Origin: Lachnospiraceae bacterium
GTDB lineage: Bacteria > Bacillota > Clostridia > Lachnospirales > Lachnospiraceae
Length of the DNA stretch: 64,000 bases
NCBI GenBank assembly: GCA_949383255.1
Contig: CASJPF010000004.1
Coordinates: forward strand, 62,001 to 126,000
Direction: 5' to 3'
Shown: positions 46,281 through 55,652 of the stretch, piece by piece
Layout of the letters: each line of letters starts with the position of its first letter
How positions within the stretch are numbered: position 1 is the first letter of the stretch
Position numbers and translations under genes: made by a program
Notes under the pieces: model-generated
The model's database searches: none
The model's input: the letters and a program-made list of their open reading frames with translations, nothing else
What the model was told of the DNA's origin: nothing

Positions 46281-46315
46281 GAATCTGTTAATTTAGAAAG
46301 GGAAAAGGATTTTAT

Positions 46316-46810
46316 ATGGAAACTTTAAAGAATCAAATCTCTATAGAATTTGATGCCATATCAGAGAATGAGAGGCTGGCAAGGGTTGTAATAGCTGCAT
46401 TTCTTGCAGGAATTGACCCGACACTTGATGAGCTTGAGGATGTGAAAACCGCAGTGTCGGAGGCTGTCACCAATGCAGTTATACATGGGTACAAAGAAAA
46501 TGGTGGCAAAGTGGTTTTGCGTGCAAGCCTTTCTACAGACGAGAAACTTACAGTTGATATTATAGACTATGGAGTGGGTATCGCAAATGTGGAACAAGCA
46601 ATGCAACCGCTTTTTACAACGGGTGCGCCCAGCGAGCGGTCTGGCATGGGTTTTTCTTTTATGGAGGCGTTTATGGATGGTCTTGAAGTGGAGAGTACTC
46701 CAAGAGAAGGAACTAGTGTACATATGTGGAAACATTTTGCCAAGCGACAGACAACTGGAACAAAGACAATCCTTCAGGCAGCAGTGTGGAACAGAACCGG
46801 CAGGGAATAG
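46316..46810 (+). CDS. spoIIAB: Anti-sigma F factor / serine kinase SpoIIAB
   Basis: A GHKL-fold protein kinase that sequesters sigma F and phosphorylates SpoIIAA. The N-box EAVTNAVIHGY, the G1 box DYGVGI and the G2-type GMGFSFMEAFMD are present. At 164 residues it is some 20 longer than usual. The last 20 residues (KRQTTGTKTILQAAVWNR...) are not typical and could be a local extension. The next gene starts three bases after the stop. Confidence 0.93.
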   Translation: METLKNQISIEFDAISENERLARVVIAAFLAGIDPTLDELEDVKTAVSEAVTNAVIHGYKENGGKVVLRASLSTDEKLTVDIIDYGVGIANVEQAMQPLFTTGAPSERSGMGFSFMEAFMDGLEVESTPREGTSVHMWKHFAKRQTTGTKTILQAAVWNRTGRE

Positions 46811-46813
46811 CTT

Positions 46814-47530
46814 ATGGAGGAGAGAGAACTTTTTCTTAGGGCACAGAAAGGAGATAAAGAGGCAAAAGAACAGCTTTTTAATAACAATATAGGGCTTGTG
46901 CATCATGTGATAAAACGCTATATTAACAGATCTGGAGTCGAGACGGAAGATTTGTTCCAAATTGGGGCGATGGGGCTTGTCAAAGCGATTGAAAGATTTG
47001 ATATAGACTATGGAGTATGTTTCTCGACATATGCAGTGCCAGTGATTATGGGGGAAATCCGAAGGTTTTTGCGGGATGATGGCATTATAAAAATTAGCAG
47101 AAGTGTAAAGGAGAACAGAAAGCGGATCAATTGGATTCGGGAGGTGTTTTGGCAGAAAATGGGCAGGGAGCCGACACTATCAGAACTTGCAGAGGATTCC
47201 GGACTTGCTGTGGAGGATATTATAACAGCACTTGAGGCCTGTCACGAAGTGGAGTCAATCTATAAGACAGTCTATGCGTCTGACGGAAATGAGATGCTTC
47301 TGATGGACATGCTTGGAAAGGAAGGTGAGAGCGACGAAATTGTAAATCGGATGCTGCTAGAGAAGCTGCTTAGTGCGTTAGATGAGCGCGAGAAAAATCT
47401 GATTCGACTACGGTATTTTGAGAATAAAACACAGATGCAAGTGGCGAGGGATCTTGGTATGAGTCAGGTTCAAGTTAGCCGATTGGAGAAAAAGGTATTG
47501 CTTCGACTGCGACAGGAAGTAATAGTGTAA
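46814..47530 (+). CDS. sigF: RNA polymerase sporulation sigma factor SigF
   Basis: The first forespore-specific sigma factor, 238 residues. Region 2 reads LFQIGAMGLVKAIERFD...FSTYAVPVIMGEIRRFLRDDG. Region 3 is LAEDSGLAVEDI, and region 4 has the helix-turn-helix in QMQVARDLGMSQVQVSRLEKKVL. The GGAGGAGAG at its start lies in the first codons. AATAGCTT upstream is poor, so translation is probably coupled to spoIIAB. Confidence 0.94.
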   Translation: MEERELFLRAQKGDKEAKEQLFNNNIGLVHHVIKRYINRSGVETEDLFQIGAMGLVKAIERFDIDYGVCFSTYAVPVIMGEIRRFLRDDGIIKISRSVKENRKRINWIREVFWQKMGREPTLSELAEDSGLAVEDIITALEACHEVESIYKTVYASDGNEMLLMDMLGKEGESDEIVNRMLLEKLLSALDEREKNLIRLRYFENKTQMQVARDLGMSQVQVSRLEKKVLLRLRQEVIV

Positions 47531-47549
47531 ATAAATGGAATGAATGCTA

Positions 47550-47577
47550 TAAAGTTTGATAGAAAAATCGCCGATAT
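47550..47577 (+). promoter_or_regulatory. Flagellar sigma (SigD/FliA-type) promoter
   Basis: TAAAGTTT (47550-47557), 12 bp, GCCGATAT (47570-47577). This matches the flagellar-sigma consensus at nearly all positions, with a spacer one base longer than the enteric version. It is the only such match I found in the window. Confidence 0.65.
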
Positions 47578-47646
47578 TAAAAATAACTAGAAATATAGGG
47601 AAGGGACTTCCTATGTGTAAAATAGATTATTTAAAGAAAGGCTGGT

Positions 47647-48480
47647 ATGAGTATGAATGGAATCAATTACAGTTCACTTTTGAACAATACAGGAATTTTT
47701 TCAAATCAAACAAATAAGGATGAGGCTGCTTTTACAGGGACAATCACAGGAACAAACAGAAAGGCGCCAACAAAAAAGGCAGATGTGGATAACAAACAGT
47801 CAAATGTGGACAGGGATACCTATGAGTATAGTGGGCAGACACGGGAAGTTAAGGCAGGATACAGCAGACCAAAGCGCACAGAGTCGTCTGAGTACAAGGC
47901 ACTTGACTCCAATGGTATCCAAGAAGGGATTCAGTTGAGCGATGCCGCGAAGGATTTGCTTTCTGAACTTAGGGAGAAATATGGAAATATGGATATCGCT
48001 GTAGCGGAGTGGTCTACAGATGAAGAGCAGGATTACTATGCAAGTCTTTCCGATAAGGATTACAGTGTGTTGATTAATCCTGAACTTCTTGAGAAGATGG
48101 CGACAGATCCAGAGGCAAGAGAAAAGTATGAGAGTATTCTTGGCGGAGCAGGTGAGAAGTTCGATACCGTTAAGGAAGAGCTTGGCGAGGACGCGGAAAA
48201 GATTAAAGGTTTCAGCATTACATTAGATAAGGACGGAAATGTCTCTTATGCAGTTAAGCTTTTAAAAGACATGCAGGAGAGCAGCAAGACGGACAAGAAG
48301 CAGCAAGAGCGCTTGGAGGAGAAGCGTGCTGAGCGGAGGAAGGCTGAGGAGGACCGCGTTGAGAAGATTACGAAGAAGAAACAAGAGACTGAGAAGATAG
48401 AGGCGTCTTCTATAGAAGAATTAATCAAGAAGATAAAGGAAAAACTTCATCCAGAGCAGGCAGAAATAGAGGAAATGTAG
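47647..48480 (+). CDS. DUF6033-like protein, probably flagellar regulon
   Basis: A 277-residue soluble protein. A Ser/Asn-rich, disordered N-terminus (1-95) is followed by a domain (about 100-215: LLSELREKYGNMDIAVAEWSTDEEQDYYASL) that I match from memory to DUF6033, common in Lachnospiraceae. The C-terminus (about 220-277) is a highly charged Lys/Glu helix. No signal peptide is present. The function is unknown. The SigD-type promoter 70 bases upstream suggests expression with flagellar and chemotaxis genes. It was probably not part of the spoIIA transcript. Two ATG codons (47647, 47653) are possible starts. Confidence 0.7.
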   Translation: MSMNGINYSSLLNNTGIFSNQTNKDEAAFTGTITGTNRKAPTKKADVDNKQSNVDRDTYEYSGQTREVKAGYSRPKRTESSEYKALDSNGIQEGIQLSDAAKDLLSELREKYGNMDIAVAEWSTDEEQDYYASLSDKDYSVLINPELLEKMATDPEAREKYESILGGAGEKFDTVKEELGEDAEKIKGFSITLDKDGNVSYAVKLLKDMQESSKTDKKQQERLEEKRAERRKAEEDRVEKITKKKQETEKIEASSIEELIKKIKEKLHPEQAEIEEM

Positions 48481-48562
48481 AGATTAAAGAATACAAGTTA
48501 CTTTTCATGGGTTAGGAATGTGTATAAACTGCGCATTCCGTGAGAACATGATTGAAAGTGAG

Positions 48563-48588
48563 AGGCAGATGATTCATCTGCCTTTTCT
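48563..48588 (+). terminator. Terminator after the DUF6033 gene
   Basis: AGGCAGA and TCTGCCT form a stem with a 10-nt loop, followed by TTTTC. The 312-base gap 48481-48792 holds this, the trkA promoter and a leader of about 170 bases with small hairpins but no recognisable riboswitch. Confidence 0.6.
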
Positions 48589-48590
48589 TA

Positions 48591-48618
48591 TTGCCTTTTT
48601 ATATGGAGGTGCTATAAT
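48591..48618 (+). promoter_or_regulatory. trkA-trkH promoter
   Basis: TTGCCT (48591-48596), a 16-bp spacer and a perfect TATAAT (48613-48618). Confidence 0.6.
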
Positions 48619-48792
48619 ATACGTGGAAGTATTATGCATGTTGGTTTTTATGAGGTGCACACAGATTGTACATTGATGAAATATGTGTGTATCTGCTATA
48701 AAAGCAGGTGCAAGGAGAAAGTTTAAAAGGCTATCAATTACAAAAAGACGCCGAGAGTTAATACAGAACTGAAAATAGGAGGAACGAATGAC

Positions 48793-50154
48793 GTGAAAAT
48801 AGTAATTGCAGGGGATGGCAAAGTTGGTGCGATGCTGACAAAACAGCTTTCTGCGGAGGGGTATGATCTCACCTTAATTGACGCCGACCTCAAAGTGCTG
48901 GAATCGACAGAAGAACGATATGATATTATAACAGTTCAGGGAAACTGCGCATCAATGGAAACATTGGAGAGGGCGGGCATTAAGGACGCTGATTTGCTGA
49001 TTGCAGTGACAGACGCAGATGAAATCAATTTGCTCTGTTGCATGACAGCACATGGGATTAACTCTGACATTCACACGATTGCCCGCATTAGAAATCCGGA
49101 GTATACAGATCAGATTTACAAGATGCGGAGTCTTTTTGCGCTCTCCATGATGATTAATCCAGAGCGGCAGGCTGCTATTGAGATTGAACGATTGTTAAAA
49201 TATCCGGGATTTTTAAAGCGGGATACTTTTGCAAAGGGCAGAGTGGAGATTGTGGAACTTCGTGTGGAATCAGGACATAAGCTGTGCAATACTGCGCTGA
49301 ATGACCTGTATAATATTGTAAAGTGTAAAATTCTAGTGTGTGCTGTGATTAGAAACGGCAAGGCAGTTACCCCAGGCGGAGATTTTGTGTTGCTGGCAGG
49401 AGACCGTATTTTTGTGACGGCACCCACCAATGTTTTGACAACGTTACTTAAAAATTTGGGAATTATCACACATAAGGCGAAGCATGTTATCTTGTGTGGA
49501 GGAGGGCGTGTGAGTTATTATCTGGCACATATGCTCATTAAAAACGGTGTGGGTGTTAAAATTGTAGAGCAGAATTATGAAAAGTGTGTCCAGCTTTCGG
49601 ATGCGCTTCCCAAAGCGTCCGTGATTCATGGAGACGCCACAAAGGAATTTTTGTTGGACAATGAAGGAATATCTGACTGTGATGCTCTAATAACACTTAC
49701 GGGAGTCGATGAGATGAACATTATTATTTCTTTGTATGGAAGTAGTTGTAAGGTTCCACAGATTATTACAAAGCTCGGAAGACTTGAAAACAATACTATA
49801 TTGGATGCACTTCCACTAGGGAGTATTATCAGCCCCAAAGAGCTAAGTTGCAATACGATTGTGCAGTATGTGCGTGCTATGAAAAACCAGACAGGGGCAG
49901 CGCTTACTGTATATACGATTGCAGATGGGCAGGCAGAGGCAGTTGAATTTATGGTGGATCAAAATACATTGCATTGTGGGGAGCCGCTTAAAAAGCTTCG
50001 GATTAAGAAAAATGTATTAGTTGTGTGTATTATGCATGGTGCACAACTTGAGATTCCCAATGGAGATTCTAGTTTTGTGCGGGGAGATACTGTCATTGTT
50101 GTGACAATTGCTGACAGAGTTATTTACCAGCTTAATGATATCTTTGAGAGTTGA
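48793..50154 (+). CDS. trkA: Trk potassium uptake system, NAD-binding protein TrkA
   Basis: A peripheral regulatory subunit that gates TrkH. The 453-residue protein has two RCK_N Rossmann domains (IAGDGKVGAMLTKQL at 4-18 and ILCGGGRVSYYLAHML near 233) and two RCK_C domains. It begins at GTG, with AGGAGG ten bases upstream. An ATG five bases earlier opens a two-codon ORF (ATG ACG TGA) that overlaps this start. The transporter gene trkH follows after 32 bases. Confidence 0.94.
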   Translation: MKIVIAGDGKVGAMLTKQLSAEGYDLTLIDADLKVLESTEERYDIITVQGNCASMETLERAGIKDADLLIAVTDADEINLLCCMTAHGINSDIHTIARIRNPEYTDQIYKMRSLFALSMMINPERQAAIEIERLLKYPGFLKRDTFAKGRVEIVELRVESGHKLCNTALNDLYNIVKCKILVCAVIRNGKAVTPGGDFVLLAGDRIFVTAPTNVLTTLLKNLGIITHKAKHVILCGGGRVSYYLAHMLIKNGVGVKIVEQNYEKCVQLSDALPKASVIHGDATKEFLLDNEGISDCDALITLTGVDEMNIIISLYGSSCKVPQIITKLGRLENNTILDALPLGSIISPKELSCNTIVQYVRAMKNQTGAALTVYTIADGQAEAVEFMVDQNTLHCGEPLKKLRIKKNVLVVCIMHGAQLEIPNGDSSFVRGDTVIVVTIADRVIYQLNDIFES

Positions 50155-50186
50155 GCGATTGTCGGTAAAAGGGAGGATATGCAGTC

Positions 50187-51647
50187 ATGAATTATAAGAT
50201 GATGGGCAGATTTATAGGGCATATTCTGCTAGTGGAAGCAGCCTTTATGGCAGTACCGCTGGCAATCAGTCTGGCTCAGAAGGAGAGGATGGCAGCAATA
50301 GGATTTGCTGCCAGTTTTGGTATTATTTTCGTTTTGGCACTGCTTTTAAGTGTGTTGTGCAAGGGAAATAAAAAGGGATTTCGGGCAAGAGAAGGTTTGG
50401 TCTGTGTTGGTGTTAGTTGGATTGTAATGAGTCTTTTGGGGTCTTTGCCATTTTATATTTCTAGGGAAATCCCTTTGTATTTGGATGCACTGTTTGAGAC
50501 AGTATCCGGATTTACAACAACAGGCGCGTCGATTCTGTCGGAGGTGGAAGTACTTTCCAAAGGAACGCTTTATTGGAGAAGTTTTACACATTGGCTAGGC
50601 GGAATGGGAGTGCTTGTCTTTGTGTTGGCGGTAGGGGCTTTTGGGGAGAGCAGTAAAGGTTTTACAATGCATCTTCTAAGGGCGGAGAGTCCGGGGCCGC
50701 AAGTGGGAAAACTAGTGCCAAAGATGAAAAAGACAGCGGAAATTCTATATTTGATTTATATGATGCTTACGATTGTAAATATTATCTTTTTACTTTTGGG
50801 GGGGATGCCGTTGTTTGATTCTGTATGTACAGCATTTGGTACAGCGGGAACAGGCGGATTTGGAATTAAAAATGACAGTATTGCCAGTTATAGCCCATAT
50901 ATTCAGAATGTATGTACTGTCTTTATGTTGCTGTTTGGTATAAATTTTAGCTGTTATTATATGCTTTTGCTGCGTCAGTTTTACAGTGTGTTTAAAGATG
51001 AGGAATTGCGGCTTTACTTAGGGATTGTGTTTGGCAGTATCGTATTAATTACGCTCAATCTCAGAGGTTTTTATGACACTCTGGAAGAGACTGTGCGGCA
51101 TGCGGCTTTTCAGGTGGCAAGCATTGTGACAACAACTGGATTTGCAACGACAGATTTTGATTTGTGGCCTAGTTTTTCCAAGGCGATTATATTGGGATTG
51201 ATGGTAATCGGTGCAAGTGCGGGAAGTACAGGAGGGGGATTTAAGTGTGCGCGGGTGCTGATTGTGGTCAGAAGTCTCCGCAGAAGTCTCCGCCGCGCAA
51301 TATCACCGCAGAAAGTGCAGGTTGTAAGAATCAACAACCATATGATTGATGAAAAAGTGCTCGAGAATACAAATGCGTATCTCTCTGCTTATGTAGTTAT
51401 TTTATTTGTCAGTTTTATTTTGGTGTCAATTGACAAATTTTCGATTACAACAAATATTACAGCGGTGCTCTCTTGCTTTAATAACATTGGACCAGGTCTT
51501 GAGGCAGTAGGGCCTACCTGCAATTTTGGTGATTTTAGCTGGCTGTCAAAATTGGTGTTGATTTTTGATATGCTTGCAGGCAGACTTGAGATTTTTCCGA
51601 TTTTAATTCTGTTTTCTAGAAGCACATGGGGACGCCTAAAAAGTTGA
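50187..51647 (+). CDS. trkH: Trk potassium uptake system, membrane channel TrkH
   Basis: The K+ translocating subunit, 486 residues with about ten TM helices. The four degenerate selectivity filters are visible as TVSGFTTTGAS, AFGTAGTGGFG, VTTTGFATTDF and NIGPGLEAVGP, each with the key glycine. It works with TrkA. Its 3' end overlaps by 12 bases the end of the convergent PHP gene, so the two share no dedicated terminator. Confidence 0.95.
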   Translation: MNYKMMGRFIGHILLVEAAFMAVPLAISLAQKERMAAIGFAASFGIIFVLALLLSVLCKGNKKGFRAREGLVCVGVSWIVMSLLGSLPFYISREIPLYLDALFETVSGFTTTGASILSEVEVLSKGTLYWRSFTHWLGGMGVLVFVLAVGAFGESSKGFTMHLLRAESPGPQVGKLVPKMKKTAEILYLIYMMLTIVNIIFLLLGGMPLFDSVCTAFGTAGTGGFGIKNDSIASYSPYIQNVCTVFMLLFGINFSCYYMLLLRQFYSVFKDEELRLYLGIVFGSIVLITLNLRGFYDTLEETVRHAAFQVASIVTTTGFATTDFDLWPSFSKAIILGLMVIGASAGSTGGGFKCARVLIVVRSLRRSLRRAISPQKVQVVRINNHMIDEKVLENTNAYLSAYVVILFVSFILVSIDKFSITTNITAVLSCFNNIGPGLEAVGPTCNFGDFSWLSKLVLIFDMLAGRLEIFPILILFSRSTWGRLKS

Positions 51648-52433
51648 AAGAATACATGCTACGCTGTCTGTGGAAATGGGATTATTATTTTTGTCAAAGA
51701 TATATACAGGCAAATGGTTTGTAGTGCCTTCTTTCCACGCAAGATGTTGTGGCGGGACATGGAGAGAAAATCCACTTTGATGTTTGATTCGTGTTACATA
51801 GTCCGTGATGGAATCTAAGGGGGTGTCAAATTCCATGCCATAGATATAGCCATTGTCTGTTCTGCCAACATGGTGGATGTCTGAGCCGGCAGTCATTGTA
51901 ATATGGTGTTCCTTGGCGTAGCGGTATGCAAGGCGGTCTTGCTCATGGGGATTGCCGCAGTTTGCCACTTCAAAGGCATCACATTGGTGTGGATGTACAT
52001 AGATTTCGGACAGATATCCTCTTTCTCTAAAAGGGTGTGCTTGCACGACAAGGCCCCCGTTTGCCTTAATTTGTTGGTAATGTGTAATATGATCCCATGT
52101 CATTATCTCGGGATGGGCTTTTAGCCATTTTTTATCGAGTCCATAGACAAGAAATTCATCTCCGTTAAATCGACATTCCCATGCGAAAAATACTTTGAGT
52201 CCTTGCTTGTCACCTTCAGATTTGGCATCTTCATAGCCACTGCAAAAAATATCCACGCGCTCCTCCCACGGTAAATTTTGAGGGACACAGCAATTTCCAT
52301 TAAAAAAGTGATCTGTGACAATAATACCGTCATATCCGAGATTTTTGTAGAAAGAAATGTATTCGTAGCCTGCACTTTTGGCGCACGCACTGGCAGCAGT
52401 TGTATGTAAGTGGGTTTCATAGATGTAAGACAT
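51636..52433 (-). CDS. PHP-domain metal-dependent phosphoesterase
   Basis: A 265-residue PHP-fold hydrolase. Metal ligands are in ETHLHTTAASACAK (HxH), VTDHFFNGN, VQAHPFRERG and GSDIHHVGR. Such proteins hydrolyse histidinol phosphate, nucleoside bisphosphates or related compounds. The substrate is not clear here. The start at 52433 has AGGAGG upstream, and longer starts lack a site. It is divergent from the decarboxylase gene with 73 bases between them, which must hold both promoters (AAGTATTATAAC for the right side). Confidence 0.82.
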   Translation of the reverse strand: MSYIYETHLHTTAASACAKSAGYEYISFYKNLGYDGIIVTDHFFNGNCCVPQNLPWEERVDIFCSGYEDAKSEGDKQGLKVFFAWECRFNGDEFLVYGLDKKWLKAHPEIMTWDHITHYQQIKANGGLVVQAHPFRERGYLSEIYVHPHQCDAFEVANCGNPHEQDRLAYRYAKEHHITMTAGSDIHHVGRTDNGYIYGMEFDTPLDSITDYVTRIKHQSGFSLHVPPQHLAWKEGTTNHLPVYIFDKNNNPISTDSVACILSTF

Positions 52434-52506
52434 ATGCAAAGTGCCTCCTAGAGTTTTTTTCAAAAAAGTATTATAACACAAAATTCGTAGAAAGGGAATA
52501 AAGGAA

Positions 52507-53955
52507 ATGATACAAAACAAGATACCGCTTTTGGATGCTGTCACAGAGTTTATTGCTACGAGGCCAGCATATTTTCGGGTACCTGGACATCGGTTGGATA
52601 AGGGAATCAGCCCGCGTTGGACAAATATTGTTGGAGAGAAAATTTTTGCTTATGATGTGACGGAAACTCCTCTCACGGATGATTTGCACTGTCCTGAGGG
52701 AGCGATTGATGAGGCACAAAAGTTGCTCGCTGTGCTCTATGGAGCGGACCAAAGTTTTTTTCTTGTAAATGGAAGTACTTGTGGAAATGAGGCAATGATT
52801 CTCAGTGCAGCATTTGCGGGTGAAAAAATTTTGGTTGCTAGAAATGCGCATAAATCCGCGATGATGGGACTGATTTTGTCCGGGGTAAAACCTATATATT
52901 TGATGCCAGAAGTAATTTGTGAGTGGGGGATACAAGGTGAGATTACAGAGGCGTCTGTCAGAAAAGGATTTGCAGAAAATCCTGATTGCAGGGCGCTTTT
53001 TATGGTGAATCCAAGCTATTATGGAGTGTGTTCTGACTTGGTGGCAATTGCAAAAGTCTGTCATGAATATAATGCTCTTTTGTTGGTGGATGAGGCGCAT
53101 GGAGGGCATTTGTACTTTCATAAGGCACTTCCTGTGGGAGCGCTTGCGGCGGGAGCAGATATCTGTGTACAGAGTATGCATAAGGTGACAGGCGCTTTGA
53201 CACAAAGTTCTGTGCTACACAGCAAATATCACGGTGTAGGCGCTGAGGCATTGGGGCGTATTGCGCAGAATTTGCAGTTGGTGCAGAGCACAAGTCCAAG
53301 TTATCTTTTGATGACTTCACTTGACTGTGCGCGGTATGAGCTTGCGCTTCATGGAACAGAAATGATGGAAAAGGCGCTGTTTTTAGCAGAGTATGCAAGA
53401 AAAAAGATTGCGGGGATTGCAGGGTTTCGCTGTATGGAGAGTGGGCGGATCGACAGTACGCGACTTGTGTTGTCCGCGCGCGAAATTGGATTGACGGGAT
53501 ATGCATTAGAACAAATTCTTTATGAAAAGTATGCAGTTAATATGGAACTTGCAGATCAAGAAAATGTGCTTGCGATTGTCACTTATGCAAATGAAATACA
53601 GGATTTGGACAGACTGATTGCCGCATGTACAGAGATTAGTGAAACACGTATAGGACATGCAGCGTTGCAGAGAGAAAAGACATATCCGCCTTTTCCTCCA
53701 CTTCCAGAGCAGGTTTTAACACCGCGCAGCGCTTATTTCTCCAAGAAAATATTTGTCAGCTGGCAGGAGGCTGCTGGTCAGATATCTGGTCAGATGATTG
53801 CACCATATCCGCCGGGGATTCCAGTGCTCTATCCCGGCGAACGAATCAGTCAGGAAGTGTGGGCGTACATCGAATGTTTTCGCAGAGAGGGGCGTCATAT
53901 GCATGGTGTGGACGGAGACCAAAGATTGGAAAACATTCAGATAATACCCGAATAA
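52507..53955 (+). CDS. Orn/Lys/Arg decarboxylase family protein
   Basis: A PLP-dependent fold type I decarboxylase (SpeA/Cad group), 482 residues. The N-terminal PLP-binding region reads FLVNGSTCGNEAMI, the aspartate is in LLVDEAHGGH, and the Schiff-base lysine is in SMHKVTGALTQSS (about residue 222). The C-terminal domain ends GVDGDQ. Length and features match the short Firmicutes form (YaaO-like) without a wing domain. Specificity among ornithine, lysine and arginine cannot be read from the sequence. AAAGGA precedes the ATG. Confidence 0.9.
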   Translation: MIQNKIPLLDAVTEFIATRPAYFRVPGHRLDKGISPRWTNIVGEKIFAYDVTETPLTDDLHCPEGAIDEAQKLLAVLYGADQSFFLVNGSTCGNEAMILSAAFAGEKILVARNAHKSAMMGLILSGVKPIYLMPEVICEWGIQGEITEASVRKGFAENPDCRALFMVNPSYYGVCSDLVAIAKVCHEYNALLLVDEAHGGHLYFHKALPVGALAAGADICVQSMHKVTGALTQSSVLHSKYHGVGAEALGRIAQNLQLVQSTSPSYLLMTSLDCARYELALHGTEMMEKALFLAEYARKKIAGIAGFRCMESGRIDSTRLVLSAREIGLTGYALEQILYEKYAVNMELADQENVLAIVTYANEIQDLDRLIAACTEISETRIGHAALQREKTYPPFPPLPEQVLTPRSAYFSKKIFVSWQEAAGQISGQMIAPYPPGIPVLYPGERISQEVWAYIECFRREGRHMHGVDGDQRLENIQIIPE

Positions 53956-54005
53956 GAAACTGGTTATTACGACTCATGGGCAATGTCAGTTTGTTAAGAA
54001 AACAT

Positions 54006-54044
54006 CTTAAAAAAGCCTTTTTATGGGCTTTTTAAGTCTTTTTA
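54006..54044 (+). terminator. Terminator after the decarboxylase gene
   Basis: CTTAAAAAAGCC (54006-54017) pairs with GGGCTTTTTAAG (54025-54036), followed by TCTTTTTAT. The 319-base gap 53956-54274 contains only this and the ferritin promoter. Confidence 0.7.
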
Positions 54045-54209
54045 TAGGCTGTTTTGGCTGAAATTTTGGTTGTACCCCTTTGGCTTTGAGTGAGGTGTAA
54101 CCAAAAAGTACATAAAAATGATATAAAAGGTGCTAATAACCTGTTTATCAGGGGTACTTAATTAACTGATATTGATCGTGAATCGTAACAACTGTTCTTA
54201 AAAGTGGAC

Positions 54210-54238
54210 TTGACAGGTGTTATGTTATAGTTGATAAT
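54210..54238 (+). promoter_or_regulatory. Ferritin promoter
   Basis: Consensus TTGACA (54210-54215), a 17-bp spacer and GATAAT (54233-54238). Confidence 0.65.
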
Positions 54239-54274
54239 AGACAGGTAATATTGTTTATTTGAGGAGGATAAAAA

Positions 54275-54784
54275 ATGAACGAAAAAGTAGCAATGTTATT
54301 AAATGAGCAGATTAACAAGGAGTTTTACTCGGCATATCTGTATCTTGATATAGCAAATTTTTATACTAAAAAAGGACTAGATGGATTTGCCAACTGGTAT
54401 GAAGTTCAGGCAAAAGAAGAGCAAGATCATGCAATGCTAATGTACCGATATTTGCAGAATAACGATCAGCAGGTTACACTGGAGACGATTGCAAAGCCAG
54501 ATGCGGTTTTTGAGACATTAGTAGACCCGCTTAAAGTTGGGCTCGCGCATGAGCGCTATGTGACATCATTGATTAATACAATCTATGATGCGGCACAGGA
54601 AGCAAAGGATTTCCGCACGACGCAGTTTCTGGACTGGTTTGTCAAAGAGCAGGGTGAGGAGGAAAAAAATTCCATGGACCAGATTACCAAGATGGAGCTT
54701 TTTGGAGAGGATGCGCGCAGCTTGTACATGTTAAATAGTGAGTTGGGAACACGTGTATATACAGCTCCATCACTGGTATTATAA
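54275..54784 (+). CDS. ftnA: Non-haem ferritin
   Basis: A 169-residue iron-storage protein that forms a 24-mer. The diiron ferroxidase ligands are visible as Glu in INKEFYSAYLYL, ExxH in EEQDHAMLMYRY, and the later EQGEEEKNS. There is a GAGGAGG site. It probably takes part in iron storage and oxidative protection. A DtxR-type regulator is encoded 2.2 kb downstream, but no clear box was found at its promoter. Confidence 0.94.
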   Translation: MNEKVAMLLNEQINKEFYSAYLYLDIANFYTKKGLDGFANWYEVQAKEEQDHAMLMYRYLQNNDQQVTLETIAKPDAVFETLVDPLKVGLAHERYVTSLINTIYDAAQEAKDFRTTQFLDWFVKEQGEEEKNSMDQITKMELFGEDARSLYMLNSELGTRVYTAPSLVL

Positions 54785-54902
54785 TACTTATATTGCTATA
54801 TTTTTCTTTTAATGTTGGAGGTTAAAAGAAAATAAATTTATAGAATTTATGCAAAAATTAAACATAATATATTTTGCATAGAGGAAAGTAAGGCGCATAT
54901 TT

Positions 54903-55637
54903 ATGAAAGTAGTGGTTTGCGATGATTGTGTTGAGGATTTACAAACAATAGAAACCCTGCTAGAACAATACAAAGAATCAATTTCGGATGTTGATTTTGC
55001 AGTTGAAAAGTATTTGGATGCTACTGTATTGTATAACAAAATTTTGGTTGGGGAACAGGCTGATATTTATATATTGGATATGATTATGTCTGACAGGTCA
55101 GGACTCGATATTGGCAGCCTGATCCGCCAAGCCGATGGTGATGGGGTAATTATATACATTACTTCATCGGATGATTATGCATTGGAGGCTTATGGGGTTC
55201 ACGCAGCGCGGTACTTATTAAAGCCAGTCAGCGAGGAGACCTTTTTTGAGGCCATGAATTTTGCGCGCTCTTATACTGGAACACGCAAAGAACATTTATT
55301 TCCTATAAAGACAAAGGAAGGCACATTATCAGTGTCTTATTCCCGAATTGAATATATTGAAAATTATTCTCGGACATTGAATGTCTGTTTAGATGATGGT
55401 GAAAATATCAGGAGTATTTTTATTAGAAAGTCGTTTGATGAGGAGATTCGGGAAATTGCAGGAGATCGAAGTTTTCTACAGGTACATAAATCTTTCCTTA
55501 TTAATATGGAACATGTAAAGAAATTGGAACAGAGTGAGATTGTGATGGAGAGTGGGAAAAGGATTCCTGTCAGTAAAACTAGAGCTGCCGATGTAAGGCG
55601 AGCGTATTTGCAATTTCTTTCTGTGTGTTATCAATAG
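54903..55637 (+). CDS. LytTR-family response regulator
   Basis: A 244-residue AgrA/VirR-type regulator. The receiver domain (1-120) has the acidic pair in VVCDDC, the phospho-acceptor Asp in YILDMIMSDRSG (about residue 59) and the Lys in LLKPVSEE. The LytTR DNA-binding domain (about 140-240) has the typical IEYIENYSRTLNV and FLQVHKSFLINMEHV. The sensor kinase gene follows after 15 bases. The ribosome binding site is weak. No AgrD-like peptide gene was found before or after it. Confidence 0.92.
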   Translation: MKVVVCDDCVEDLQTIETLLEQYKESISDVDFAVEKYLDATVLYNKILVGEQADIYILDMIMSDRSGLDIGSLIRQADGDGVIIYITSSDDYALEAYGVHAARYLLKPVSEETFFEAMNFARSYTGTRKEHLFPIKTKEGTLSVSYSRIEYIENYSRTLNVCLDDGENIRSIFIRKSFDEEIREIAGDRSFLQVHKSFLINMEHVKKLEQSEIVMESGKRIPVSKTRAADVRRAYLQFLSVCYQ

Positions 55638-55652
55638 GGGAGGGGAAAAGAT

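Noticed and set aside
48620-48790. c-di-AMP (ydaO) riboswitch in front of trkA
   Set aside because: The long leader and the potassium gene made it plausible, but the conserved ydaO core elements were not found.
54130-54210. Fur or DtxR box upstream of ferritin
   Set aside because: TGATATTGATCGTGAATC has only partial symmetry and does not match either consensus well enough.
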